Part shown: in pieces, positions 16,308 through 24,354 of the stretch
Numbering within the stretch: position 1 is the stretch's first letter
Layout: every line of letters begins with the position of its first letter
Assembly (NCBI GenBank): GCA_009711765.1
Contig: VEND01000024.1
Coordinates: forward strand, 1-36,663
Direction of reading: 5' to 3'
Length of the DNA: 36,663 bases
From: Bacillota bacterium
GTDB lineage: Bacteria; Bacillota; Clostridia; Tissierellales; MES13
Made by a program: the position numbers and the translations under genes
Notes under the pieces: model-generated
What the model was told of the DNA's origin: nothing
The model's input: the letters and a program-made list of their open reading frames with translations, nothing else
Database searches by the model: none

Positions 16308-16320
16308 AATTAAAAAATAA

Positions 16321-16362
16321 AGGTCAGTATTCTAGAAAATCTAGGATGCTGTTTTTTTATTT
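16321..16362 (+). terminator. Intrinsic terminator before the spoIIIA operon
   Basis: A stem pairs CAGTATTCTAGA with TCTAGGATGCTG (two wobble pairs allowed) around an AAA loop and is followed by T7. It isolates the sporulation operon from the broken oxidoreductase. Confidence 0.85.
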
Positions 16363-16379
16363 ATAATTTAAATTTCATA

Positions 16380-16408
16380 GCATATTCTTGGACAAGACTT
16401 AATAGTAT
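16380..16408 (+). promoter_or_regulatory. Putative SigE-type promoter of spoIIIA operon
   Basis: GCATATT (16380-16386) matches the SigE -35 consensus KMATATT exactly. AATAGTAT, 14 bases further (16401-16408), is a weak -10 match to CATACA.T. Known spoIIIA operons are mother-cell SigE genes, so the position is right. The resulting leader would be very short (about 13 bases), which lowers confidence. Confidence 0.4.
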
Positions 16409-16427
16409 ATATAAAGGAGGTAAAGTT

Positions 16428-17534
16428 ATGGAAAAACTTAAGACAAAAAATTTTAAAAAGTATAATAGTGTTAAAAAAGAAGTGGTTAAAAAGGAAAGTA
16501 TAGATGATGAAATAAAAATGGAAAATATTTTCAATAATATATTATGTTTTTTAGATTCTAACCTAGAAAATATATTAAAAAATATATCAGTAGAACATAA
16601 GAAAGTCATTGAAGAGATTAGGCTTAGATTAAATAAACCCCTTATGATTTATATGAATGGAAAAGATTATTTTTTAGATCAAAAAGGAAAATTAAAGACT
16701 AATTATAATAATACTTTCTTTGTAAACAAAGAAAGTATTATTAATACATATCAAAAGTTATGTAATTATTCTATATATGCAGTTGAGGATGAAATAAGAA
16801 ATGGATTTATTACAGTAAAGGGTGGTCATAGGATAGGAATAGCAGGAAGAGTTGTATATGGTAAAAATGGAATTGAAACTATTAAGGAAATTTCATCTTT
16901 AAATATAAGGATAGCTAGGGAAAAATTAGATGTATCAAAAAAGATAATTCCATATCTTATAAAGGATAATAACATATATCACACTTTAATAGTCTCACCT
17001 CCCCAATGCGGAAAGACTACACTTTTAAGAGATCTTATAAGAAATTTTTCTAATGGTATAGATGAGTTAGATTTTAAGGGTGTTAAAGTAGGGGTTGTTG
17101 ATGAAAGATCAGAAATAGCAAGTAGCTACAAAGGGATAGCACAAAATGATATTGGCTTAAGGACAGATATTTTAGATGCCTGTCAAAAATATGATGGTAT
17201 AGTTATTTTAATAAGATCAATGTCACCTAATATAATAGCAACTGATGAATTAGGAGGCATAAAAGATATAAAAGCTATCCATGAGGCATTAAAGGCAGGG
17301 GTTAAGATAATATCAACTGTTCATGGAGAAAACATTAATGATATAAAGAATAAACCAAATTTAAAACAAATTATGGATGAAAAAATATTTGAAAGGATTG
17401 TTATTTTAGATAATTCTAAAGGAGTAGGAACTGTAAAAGATATAATAAATGGTAAAACCTTTAAATCAATATTAAAGGGGAGAAACGATGTTTATATTAA
17501 AAATTATGGGAAGTTTGATGATAATAATAGCTAG
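16428..17534 (+). CDS. spoIIIAA: SpoIIIAA, stage III sporulation ATPase
   Basis: This secretion-type ATPase powers the SpoIIIA-SpoIIQ channel in the mother cell, keeping forespore gene expression active after engulfment. The 368-residue protein has an N-terminal extension of about 30 Lys/Glu-rich residues, then EEIRLRLNKPL and VKGGHRIGIAGRVV. Walker A is SPPQCGKTTLLRD near residue 190, followed by VGVVDERSEIA and RSMSPNIIATDELGG, all typical of SpoIIIAA. An AAAGGAGG ribosome binding site precedes the ATG. The gene overlaps spoIIIAB by 47 bases. Confidence 0.96.
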   Translation: MEKLKTKNFKKYNSVKKEVVKKESIDDEIKMENIFNNILCFLDSNLENILKNISVEHKKVIEEIRLRLNKPLMIYMNGKDYFLDQKGKLKTNYNNTFFVNKESIINTYQKLCNYSIYAVEDEIRNGFITVKGGHRIGIAGRVVYGKNGIETIKEISSLNIRIAREKLDVSKKIIPYLIKDNNIYHTLIVSPPQCGKTTLLRDLIRNFSNGIDELDFKGVKVGVVDERSEIASSYKGIAQNDIGLRTDILDACQKYDGIVILIRSMSPNIIATDELGGIKDIKAIHEALKAGVKIISTVHGENINDIKNKPNLKQIMDEKIFERIVILDNSKGVGTVKDIINGKTFKSILKGRNDVYIKNYGKFDDNNS

Positions 17535-18012
17535 TACCTTAATTGGAAATATTTTTGGAAGTAAGTATTCTTTAAGACTAAAAAATATAAAGGGGTTAAT
17601 TAACTGTATTAGGTTATTAGAAAGTGAAATTTTATATCTTTCTAATCCCTTACCAGAAGCCTTTGATAATGTTTATAAAAAGGGAAGTAAAAATGTTTCT
17701 TATATATTTAGGGATATAAGAAAATATCTAATAGAAAACGATGATAAAAATGTATTAGAAAGTTTTAAATATATAATTAATAAAAATAAAGTTAAATTAT
17801 CCTTAACTAAAGATGATATAGAAATATTAGTTTCTTTAGCTAGCATTTTAGGAACATCAGATAAACAAGATCAACAAAAACATATAAAAGTAATTATAGA
17901 ACAACTTAAAATCCAACAAAGGGATGCCTTTGAAAGGATGAAAAAAAATGAAGCCTTATATAAGAAATTAGGCCTTCTTTTAGGATTAGCTCTGGTGATT
18001 ATATTATTTTAA
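17488..18012 (+). CDS. spoIIIAB: SpoIIIAB
   Basis: This 174-residue membrane protein of the SpoIIIA complex resembles GspF/PilC-type platform components of secretion systems. N-terminal and C-terminal hydrophobic segments flank a helical cytoplasmic part (RLLESEILYLSNPLPEAF, then ILVSLASILGTSDKQDQQKHI), which is the family signature. The start at 17488 is supported by AAAGGGGAG five bases upstream, although it lies inside spoIIIAA. The next gene follows after 16 bases. Confidence 0.94.
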   Translation: MFILKIMGSLMIIIASTLIGNIFGSKYSLRLKNIKGLINCIRLLESEILYLSNPLPEAFDNVYKKGSKNVSYIFRDIRKYLIENDDKNVLESFKYIINKNKVKLSLTKDDIEILVSLASILGTSDKQDQQKHIKVIIEQLKIQQRDAFERMKKNEALYKKLGLLLGLALVIILF

Positions 18013-18028
18013 TACGAGGTGAGGGTTA

Positions 18029-18226
18029 ATGAATGTAGATATGATATTTAAAATTGCCGGAATAGGCATTTTAGTTGCAGTATTAAATCAAGTTTTAAAA
18101 AAAGCTGACAGAGAAGAACAAGCAACTATGACAAGCTTAGCAGGGATAGTAATAGTGTTAATGATGGTAATTAATATGATAAGTCAGTTATTTGAAAGTG
18201 TTAAAACTATATTTCATCTATATTAA
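18029..18226 (+). CDS. spoIIIAC: SpoIIIAC
   Basis: This 65-residue, two-helix membrane protein is the usual SpoIIIAC size. The pattern IAGIGILVAVLNQVLKKADREEQATM is diagnostic. It belongs to the SpoIIIA channel basal complex, together with SpoIIIAD. A GAGGTGAGGG ribosome binding site precedes the ATG. Confidence 0.95.
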   Translation: MNVDMIFKIAGIGILVAVLNQVLKKADREEQATMTSLAGIVIVLMMVINMISQLFESVKTIFHLY

Positions 18227-18237
18227 GAAGGGATAAC

Positions 18238-18624
18238 ATGGAGATATTACAGATAGTGGGTATAGGAATGATTGCTACAGTTTTATCAGTTATATTAAGA
18301 CAAGAAAGACCAGAATTTGCTTTACAAGTAAGTGTAGTAACTGGAATAATAATATTTTTATTTGTAATAACAAAATTAACCTATGTTGTACAAGTGTTAA
18401 ATAATTTAGCAGAAAGAGTGGATATAGATTTTATATATTTTTCTACAATATTAAAAGTTATAGGTATTGCATATATAGCTGAATTTGGTGCTCAAATATC
18501 AAGGGATGCTGGTGAAGGAGCTATAGCAGCTAAAATAGAACTTGCTGGCAAAATATTAATATTAGTTCTTTCTATGCCAATACTTATTGCTTTGTTAGAT
18601 TTAATAATAAAAATAATGCCTTAA
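18238..18624 (+). CDS. spoIIIAD: SpoIIIAD
   Basis: This 128-residue polytopic protein is similar in its first helices to SpoIIIAC (ILQIVGIGMIATVLSVILRQERPEFALQV). It continues with three more hydrophobic segments and IAYIAEFGAQISRDAGEGAIA, the family hallmark. It is part of the mother-cell membrane complex that connects to the forespore during engulfment. It lies 11 bases after spoIIIAC. Confidence 0.95.
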   Translation: MEILQIVGIGMIATVLSVILRQERPEFALQVSVVTGIIIFLFVITKLTYVVQVLNNLAERVDIDFIYFSTILKVIGIAYIAEFGAQISRDAGEGAIAAKIELAGKILILVLSMPILIALLDLIIKIMP

Positions 18625-18635
18625 GGGTGACTAAA

Positions 18636-19811
18636 ATGGCAAAAAAATTACTTTTGATTTTAATGATACTTCTATTTTTACCTACCTTTGCCTTTGGTAT
18701 AGAAGATGGAGATACAGTTAATAGTGAAACAGTTATAAAAGATCAGATGGATAACCTCCAAATTGATGAACTAGAAAAAATTATAAAAGATATTAATAGT
18801 GAAAATAAACATTTACCTAAAATGAGACTTAAAGATACTTTAACTTCTTTAGTTAAAGGTAGGAGAGTATTCGATGGTAAAAAAATAATATCTGGAATAT
18901 TAAAAACCATTTTTGATGAGGTTATAAATAATCTAAATTTACTAAAAAAACTTCTAATATTATCAATTATTTCTGCAATTTTAATAAATCTACAAAATGC
19001 TTTTGAAGAAGATACTGTAGGGAAGATGGCACATTTTGTAGCTTATATAATATTAGTATCTATTGTTATTAAAAGTTTTTTAATGGGAATGGAGATAGGG
19101 AAAGATGCAATTAAAGATATGGTTTTGTTTATGCAAGCCTTATTACCAATTTTGATAACCCTATTAGTAGCCATGGGAGGTATTACATCAGCTGCATTAT
19201 TTCAACCTATAATTTTAGGGGCTATAAGTGCTATAAGTACTATAATGAAGGATATTATTATACCATTAATATTCTTTTCGATTTTGATTGGTATAATAAG
19301 TAAAATATCAGATAAAGTGCAAATAAATAAGGTAGCAAGTTTGTTAAGAGAGATAGCTGTAGTAATAATTGGAATTTCATTAACAGTTTTTATGGGGATA
19401 ATTTCTATTCAGGGTGTAACGGCATCTAAAGTAGATGGTGTTACTATTAGAACAGCCAAATTTGCAGTTGATAATTTTATTCCTATAGTAGGTAAATTTC
19501 TTTCAGATGCAATGGATACTGTTGTAGGATGTTCTATGTTATTAAAAAATGGTATTGGTGTAATAGGTGTTGTAACGTTGTTTTTAATAAGTATTATGCC
19601 TGCTATTAAACTTATTTCCTTAATATTTGTATATAAAATAACAGCGGCCGTTATTGAACCTATATCCCATGGAAAAATTGTTGAATGTTTAAATGAAGTT
19701 AGTAAATCTTTAATTTTAGTTTTAGCTACTGTATTATCAGTAGGATTGATGTTTTTTATTGCAATAACAATTATTGTAGCAGCTGGTAATTCAACTGTAA
19801 TGTTAAGGTAG
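18636..19811 (+). CDS. spoIIIAE: SpoIIIAE
   Basis: ATG 18636 is chosen rather than GTG 18627, because AAGGGTGA at 18623-18630 fits only the later start. The 391-residue protein begins with a signal peptide (MAKKLLLILMILLFLPTFAFG), a soluble stretch, then seven or eight membrane helices including LLPILITLLVAMGGITSAALFQP. It is a large permease-like component of the SpoIIIA channel; length and hydropathy match the family. Confidence 0.95.
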   Translation: MAKKLLLILMILLFLPTFAFGIEDGDTVNSETVIKDQMDNLQIDELEKIIKDINSENKHLPKMRLKDTLTSLVKGRRVFDGKKIISGILKTIFDEVINNLNLLKKLLILSIISAILINLQNAFEEDTVGKMAHFVAYIILVSIVIKSFLMGMEIGKDAIKDMVLFMQALLPILITLLVAMGGITSAALFQPIILGAISAISTIMKDIIIPLIFFSILIGIISKISDKVQINKVASLLREIAVVIIGISLTVFMGIISIQGVTASKVDGVTIRTAKFAVDNFIPIVGKFLSDAMDTVVGCSMLLKNGIGVIGVVTLFLISIMPAIKLISLIFVYKITAAVIEPISHGKIVECLNEVSKSLILVLATVLSVGLMFFIAITIIVAAGNSTVMLR

Positions 19812-19819
19812 GTGTTTAA

Positions 19820-20419
19820 ATGATAAGTTTTTTAAAGGATTGGGCTATAAATATAGCAATAATTTCTATTTTTATAACGATTTTAGAAATAATAATGCCA
19901 AAGGGTCCTTTAAAGGGATATATAAATGTAATTATTGGACTTATTTTAATTATTGTTTTGATAAATCCATTCATAAATTTGATTAGTAATAACATAGATA
20001 TAGAAAAAGAAGTTTTTGCAAACATAAATAGTTATAATGAAGAAAACTCTGTAGTAAAGGAAAGTTTTAAAGAGCTTCAGAAAGATCAAATTATAAAGAC
20101 TTACAAAGAAAAGGTTAAAAAAAATATTATAGGATTAGTAGAAAGTGAATCTAAATATAAGGTTGAAGATATTAATATCACAATAAACTTAAATGAAGAT
20201 GAAAAGGATTTTGGAAAACTAAAGAAGCTAAAATTAAATTTGAATAAGAAAAAAGATAAAAATAAATCTAATATTACAATAGAGGATGTTGAGGTTAGTA
20301 TAAGTGAGAATTTTAATAATAAAAACTATAAAGAAACTAATGATAAAAAAATTTTAAATATATTATCTGATAATTTTGATATAGATTCAAATAATATTTT
20401 AATTTACATAAACCAATAA
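19820..20419 (+). CDS. spoIIIAF: SpoIIIAF
   Basis: This 199-residue protein has two N-terminal membrane helices (about 8-25 and 32-53), containing IIMPKGPLKGYINVIIGLILI. A Lys-rich ring-building-motif domain follows, like those of type III secretion ring proteins. In the SpoIIIA complex such domains form rings in the intermembrane space. It follows spoIIIAE by 8 bases with a TAGGTG ribosome binding site. Confidence 0.93.
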   Translation: MISFLKDWAINIAIISIFITILEIIMPKGPLKGYINVIIGLILIIVLINPFINLISNNIDIEKEVFANINSYNEENSVVKESFKELQKDQIIKTYKEKVKKNIIGLVESESKYKVEDINITINLNEDEKDFGKLKKLKLNLNKKKDKNKSNITIEDVEVSISENFNNKNYKETNDKKILNILSDNFDIDSNNILIYINQ

Positions 20420-20437
20420 GATTAGGGGGTAAGATAC

Positions 20438-21013
20438 GTGATTGAAAAGATAAAGGAAATGTTTAGTAAGGAAAACTCAAAGAAATTTTTACTTAATATG
20501 TTCACAGTTTTGATTATAGGAATAATACTTTTAATTTTTAGTAGTTCATTTGAAACTGAAAGTAATAAAAATGAGAATTTAAATAATGAAGAAAATAATA
20601 TAGTAAAACAGGATAGTTTGATTAATAATTACGCCAATAAAGTAGAGGGGAAATTAGAAAATATTTTAAGTCAAATGAAGGGAGTGGGGCAAGTAAAAGT
20701 AATGGTAACTTTCAAAGATACAGCTGAAAGGATACCAGCATTAAACACAACTAAAAGTGAAGAAATAAGTAATGAAGAGGATGCACAGGGAGGAACTAGA
20801 AAAGTTACAAGACAAGAGTCTAGTAAACAAGTCGTTGTTAGTAATGAAAGTGAGTCACTAGTTATTATTAAAGAAATAAATCCAGAAGTAAAAGGAGTAA
20901 TAGTTATTGCAGAAGGGGCAGAGAATATAAAGGTAAAAGAAAGGCTTTATTCGGCTGTGAAGACAGTTTTAGGTATACCCGGAAATAGGGTAGAAATTTA
21001 TTCAAGAAATTAA
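20438..21013 (+). CDS. spoIIIAG: SpoIIIAG
   Basis: This 191-residue protein has a single membrane helix near residues 17-35, then a ring-building domain with KLENILSQMKGVGQVKVMVTF and the C-terminal GVIVIAEGAENIKVKERLYSAVKTVLGI. Both are conserved in SpoIIIAG, which forms the large ring of the feeding-tube channel. The start is GTG, with AGGGGGT about 8 bases upstream. No alternative in-frame ATG is better placed. Confidence 0.94.
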   Translation: MIEKIKEMFSKENSKKFLLNMFTVLIIGIILLIFSSSFETESNKNENLNNEENNIVKQDSLINNYANKVEGKLENILSQMKGVGQVKVMVTFKDTAERIPALNTTKSEEISNEEDAQGGTRKVTRQESSKQVVVSNESESLVIIKEINPEVKGVIVIAEGAENIKVKERLYSAVKTVLGIPGNRVEIYSRN

Positions 21014-21030
21014 AAAAAAGGGGGATATAA

Positions 21031-21681
21031 ATGATTATAAAAAAAAGAACACTTTACTTAATATCTCTTGTTATATTACTAGTGGTTATTGGGTATATTA
21101 ACCATCAGTTAAATAAACAATCAATGAAACAGGCTTCTACTGAATATCAGAGATATGAAGAGGATTTAGTAGATACATATAATGGTGACGAAGATGCTAT
21201 TGAAACAGCTAATGAAAGTGTTGAAAGTGAAATGAAAGTTGTAGATAGTAGAGAAAATCAAGTTTCAGATATAAAGAATAAAACGAATGATGATATAGAA
21301 GAAACTATAAGCAAAGAGGAAAATAGAAAAAAATCGAATTATTTTATAGAATATAGATTGTCAAGGGATAAATTAAGGGCTACTTTAATTGAAAGATTAA
21401 ATAAAATAATAGAAAATGATAAAACCACAGAAAAGATAAGAACACAAGCACAACAGGAAATTATAAGTATAGGTAATTTATCAGAAAAGGAACTTTATAT
21501 TGAGGGATTGTTAAAATCAAAAGGATTTGAGGATGCCTTGGTATTTTTAAGAGAAGATAAAGTTAGGGTAGTTGTATCAGTTGATAAGTTAACTAAACAA
21601 GATGTAATGAAAATTCTAGACATAGTTAAAGAGGAAACAAAACTTGATGCTTCGAATATAAAAATCATGGAAAAGTTTTAG
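21031..21681 (+). CDS. spoIIIAH: SpoIIIAH
   Basis: This 216-residue bitopic protein has a membrane helix at residues 7-24 (LYLISLVILLVVIGYIN), an acidic linker, then a YscJ/FliF-like ring-building domain (FIEYRLSRDKLRATLIERLN, then IEGLLKSKGFEDALVFL). SpoIIIAH interacts with forespore SpoIIQ across the engulfing membranes in Bacillus. Clostridia use SpoIIQ or substitutes; none is encoded in this window. It is the last gene of the operon. Confidence 0.95.
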   Translation: MIIKKRTLYLISLVILLVVIGYINHQLNKQSMKQASTEYQRYEEDLVDTYNGDEDAIETANESVESEMKVVDSRENQVSDIKNKTNDDIEETISKEENRKKSNYFIEYRLSRDKLRATLIERLNKIIENDKTTEKIRTQAQQEIISIGNLSEKELYIEGLLKSKGFEDALVFLREDKVRVVVSVDKLTKQDVMKILDIVKEETKLDASNIKIMEKF

Positions 21682-21687
21682 TAATGT

Positions 21688-21716
21688 TTGTAAACTAGAT
21701 GTTGATTTGATATAAT
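21688..21716 (+). promoter_or_regulatory. SigA-type promoter of the asp23-nusB region
   Basis: TTGTAA (21688-21693), a 17-base spacer and perfect TATAAT (21711-21716). It lies between the sporulation operon and the next gene and should give vegetative expression of the genes downstream. Confidence 0.7.
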
Positions 21717-21762
21717 GATTTTGTATGAATAGTTAAATCTGAATCTATTCGGAGGTGTGATA

Positions 21763-22173
21763 ATGACAGACTTAACAGATAAAGAGAATTTAGAGCATGG
21801 ACAAATAAAAATAGCAGATGAAGTAGTAGGCATTATAGCCGGGTTAGCTGCTACAGAGATAGAAGGAGTAGCTGGTATGAGTGGAGGTTTAGCCGGTGGT
21901 ATTTCTGAAATGCTAGGCAGAAAAAGCCTATCAAAAGGAGTAAAAGTAGAAGTTGGCGAAAAGGAAGCTGCTATAGATCTATTTATAATTGTAGATTATG
22001 GAGCAAAGATACCAGAAGTAGCGTGGAAAATACAAGAAAGTGTAAAAAATGCTGTTGAAACTATGACAGGTTTAAATGTAGTAGAGGTTAATATACATAT
22101 TCAAGGAGTGAATATTGAAAAGGAAGAAGAAGAAAGCGAAGAAGATAATTCACAACAACAAAGAGTAAAATAA
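21763..22173 (+). CDS. Asp23/Gls24 family envelope stress protein (YqhY-like)
   Basis: ATG 21763 is chosen over GTG 21757, which lies inside the Shine-Dalgarno GGAGGTG. The 136-residue protein has the family signature IADEVVGIIAGLAATEIEGVAGM, KGVKVEVGEKEAAIDLFIIVDYG and IHIQGVNI, then an acidic tail. Its location before nusB is that of the YqhY paralogue of Bacillus, a protein linked to control of fatty acid synthesis and membrane homeostasis. Here it is followed by remnants of amaP and DUF2273, the usual membrane-anchor partners of Asp23 proteins, so this protein may have lost its anchor. Confidence 0.92.
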   Translation: MTDLTDKENLEHGQIKIADEVVGIIAGLAATEIEGVAGMSGGLAGGISEMLGRKSLSKGVKVEVGEKEAAIDLFIIVDYGAKIPEVAWKIQESVKNAVETMTGLNVVEVNIHIQGVNIEKEEEESEEDNSQQQRVK

Positions 22174-22177
22174 TTAA

Positions 22178-22210
22178 AACCCTCTGATGATTCAGAGGGT
22201 TACTATATAT
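22178..22210 (+). terminator. Hairpin after asp23, weak terminator or attenuator
   Basis: A perfect 10-bp stem (22178-22187 with 22192-22201) has a four-base loop. The tail is TACTATATATT rather than a T-run, so termination is probably partial, allowing read-through into the genes behind. Confidence 0.6.
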
Positions 22211-22223
22211 TAGGGGGAGTAGC

Positions 22224-22720
22224 ATGAAAATTATAGATAGGTTAGTATTAACAATTCATACAATTATACTTTCTATTTTCTATAATATTAATTTTAATGC
22301 CATTAGATATCTACTTTCTAAAAGAAAACTTAATATATATTTAAAAGTAGTAAAAAATAATTATTTTATCTCTATTATTGGATTAACTCTATTAATAGCA
22401 AGTATAAGATTTTTAATTTCTGGAATAACTACTAATAAAAGAAATTATATAATAACTAATATAAGTTTAGGAGAATTAAGTAAAAAAGTTATTGAAGAAT
22501 TTAAAGATGTAAATGACACAAAGTCTTCTGTAAAAATACTAGATGAAGGAATAACCTTAAAGGTAAATGGTGTGGTTGATTAAAAATAAATATTCCTTCA
22601 ATTAGTTATGGTATTTAATAAAGAATAAAAAAATATATAGAAACTTCGACTTGAATTAATGTTTGCTAAGTTAAAGTTATAATTGATGATATAAAAAGAA
22701 AAACTACAGCTTTAAAGTAA
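22224..22720 (+). pseudogene. Decayed amaP (alkaline shock membrane anchor)
   Basis: The intact first 119 codons (22224-22583) encode two membrane helices and ISLGELSKKVIEEF. This is the N-terminal part of AmaP-like proteins, which anchor Asp23 to the membrane. The frame then breaks at 22578-22583, where one missing T would restore it. In the other frame (codons from 22580) a recognisable C-terminus continues: LKINIPSISYGI, RIKKYIETST, INV, VKVIIDDI. It carries four in-frame stops, at 22616, 22619, 22652 and 22667. Several independent lesions argue for real decay, not one sequencing error. The truncated first part could still be made. Confidence 0.78.
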
Positions 22721-22733
22721 AGTGGTGTTAGTT

Positions 22734-22969
22734 TTGTTAAAGGAGAACTTTAATGAGTTAATAAGATTATTTCAGAAAAATGAAGGCAAAATCATTGGAG
22801 GTTTAATTGGTTTTTAAAAGCTATCTTTATTCTAACTATTGGCATATTAAAAACTTTGTTTATAATAATTTTTATTAGTATTGGATGTTATTTTGGGAAT
22901 ATTATAGATAAAAAAGAAGATGTTAGTGAACTATTAGATAGAATATTACCCCTGGGTAAATTCAAATAG
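22734..22969 (+). pseudogene. DUF2273 small membrane protein gene, frameshifted
   Basis: From TTG 22734 the frame reads LKENFNELIRLFQKNEGKI, then IGGLIGF, and hits a stop at 22815. The frame that starts one base earlier continues LKAIFILTIGILKTLFI, ISIGCYFGNIID and EDVSELLDRILPLGKF to a stop at 22967. Together this is the DUF2273 protein that usually follows amaP. A single T lost from a T-run at 22811-22815 explains the break. There is a poor ribosome binding site (GTGGTG). It could be a homopolymer sequencing error, but the neighbouring amaP is certainly damaged. Confidence 0.75.
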
Positions 22970-22998
22970 ATGTTAACAAACTAAGGAGGATATAAAAT

Positions 22999-23409
22999 AT
23001 GGGTAGAAAAATTCAAAGAGAAACAACAATGAAGTTATTATTTGAAATGGAATTAAATGATGATTATACAAAGGAAAGGGTAGAATCTTTCCTAGAAAAT
23101 AACGAGATATCTGAAGATGAGGGTGAATATATTATAGATATTTCTCAAAAGGTTATTGAAAACTTAAGTTTAATCGATACAAAGATTGAGGAATATGCAT
23201 CGGGTTGGAAAATAAAAAGGATAGCTAAAGTAGATCTTTCAATATTAAGACTTGCAATATGTGAAATACTTTATAGAGAAGATATCCCTATTCAAGTATC
23301 TATTAATGAAGCCATAGAAGTAAGTAAAAAATATAGTTCTGATGAATCTAGAAAATTTATTAATGGACTTTTAGGGAGTTTAGTAAGAGAGTTAAACAAA
23401 AATGACTAA
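22999..23409 (+). CDS. nusB: Transcription antitermination factor NusB
   Basis: NusB binds boxA RNA with S10 (NusE) to suppress Rho-dependent termination in rRNA operons. The all-helical 136-residue protein has the N-terminal RETTMKLLFEMEL and the C-terminal VDLSILRLAICEILYREDIP plus EAIEVSKKYSSDESRKFINGLLG signatures. An AAGGAGG ribosome binding site is well placed. The last 8 bases overlap the next gene. Confidence 0.97.
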   Translation: MGRKIQRETTMKLLFEMELNDDYTKERVESFLENNEISEDEGEYIIDISQKVIENLSLIDTKIEEYASGWKIKRIAKVDLSILRLAICEILYREDIPIQVSINEAIEVSKKYSSDESRKFINGLLGSLVRELNKND

Positions 23410-24346
23410 ATTTTTTTTAGGAATAGATAGTAGTGCATATACTACTTCAGTGGCTGTTGTTGATGATGATAAGAAATTAATATGCGATTATCGAAAAGTT
23501 TTAAAAGTAAAAAAAGGAAAAAGAGGCTTAAGGCAACAAGAAGCGGTTTTTCAACATATAAAAAATTTCCCTTTGCTTTTTGATAAATTATCTAAAGAAA
23601 TAGATTTATCACTTATAAAATCAGTAGCGGTAAGTACTAAACCTAGAAATATAGAAAACTCTTATATGCCAGTATTTAAAGTTTCTGAAAGCATAGGAAA
23701 AGTATTTTCAAAGTCTAGAAGAATACCTTTTTTAGAATATAGCCATCAAGATGGACATATAGCTTCTGGTTACTTTGATAGTAATATAAAACAAAGTAGA
23801 ATTCTTCTTATACATATTTCTGGCGGAACAACAGAATTATTACTAATAACAAAGAAAAGTAGTGGTTATGATATTAAAATAATAGGAGGAACAAAGGATA
23901 TAAGTGCAGGACAACTTATAGATAGAATTGGAGTAAAAATGGGAACTTTATTTCCTTGCGGGAAAATGTTAGATGAGATTTCTAAAACGGGAAATATATT
24001 AAAAAAAATACCAGTAAGTACTAAGAAAGAATGGCTAAATTTTTCAGGAGCAGAGACTTACTTTTTAAGATTATTAGAATCAAAGGATTATAGTCATAAT
24101 GATATATCTAAAAGTGTTTTTTATTTAATTACTTTATCATTATCAAATATTATTAAATATGCAATTAAAAAATATAGTGTTGAAGATGTGATGGTTGTAG
24201 GAGGAGTTGCAGCTAATAGTTATTTAAGAAAAAATTTAAAAAAACATATAAAAGAGGGAAATATTTATTTTCCTAAGAAAGAATTTTGTACAGATAATGC
24301 GATAGGACTTGCTTACTTAAGTTATTTAAATAACCATGAAAGGTAG
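23402..24346 (+). CDS. Kae1/TsaD-like domain protein (divergent paralogue)
   Basis: This 314-residue ASKHA-fold protein is related to TsaD, the tRNA t6A synthesis protein, but clearly divergent. GIDSSAYTTSVAVV is the phosphate loop. The metal-binding His pair is kept (SHQDGHIASG), and so is the C-terminal Asp motif (FCTDNAIGLAYLS), but the SGGHT motif reads SGGTTEL and the region is shorter than in true TsaD. Such paralogues sit between nusB and xseA/folD in many Clostridia, and true TsaD is normally encoded elsewhere. Function unknown. The 8-base overlap with nusB indicates coupling. Confidence 0.82.
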   Translation: MTKFFLGIDSSAYTTSVAVVDDDKKLICDYRKVLKVKKGKRGLRQQEAVFQHIKNFPLLFDKLSKEIDLSLIKSVAVSTKPRNIENSYMPVFKVSESIGKVFSKSRRIPFLEYSHQDGHIASGYFDSNIKQSRILLIHISGGTTELLLITKKSSGYDIKIIGGTKDISAGQLIDRIGVKMGTLFPCGKMLDEISKTGNILKKIPVSTKKEWLNFSGAETYFLRLLESKDYSHNDISKSVFYLITLSLSNIIKYAIKKYSVEDVMVVGGVAANSYLRKNLKKHIKEGNIYFPKKEFCTDNAIGLAYLSYLNNHER

Positions 24347-24354
24347 GTATACAA

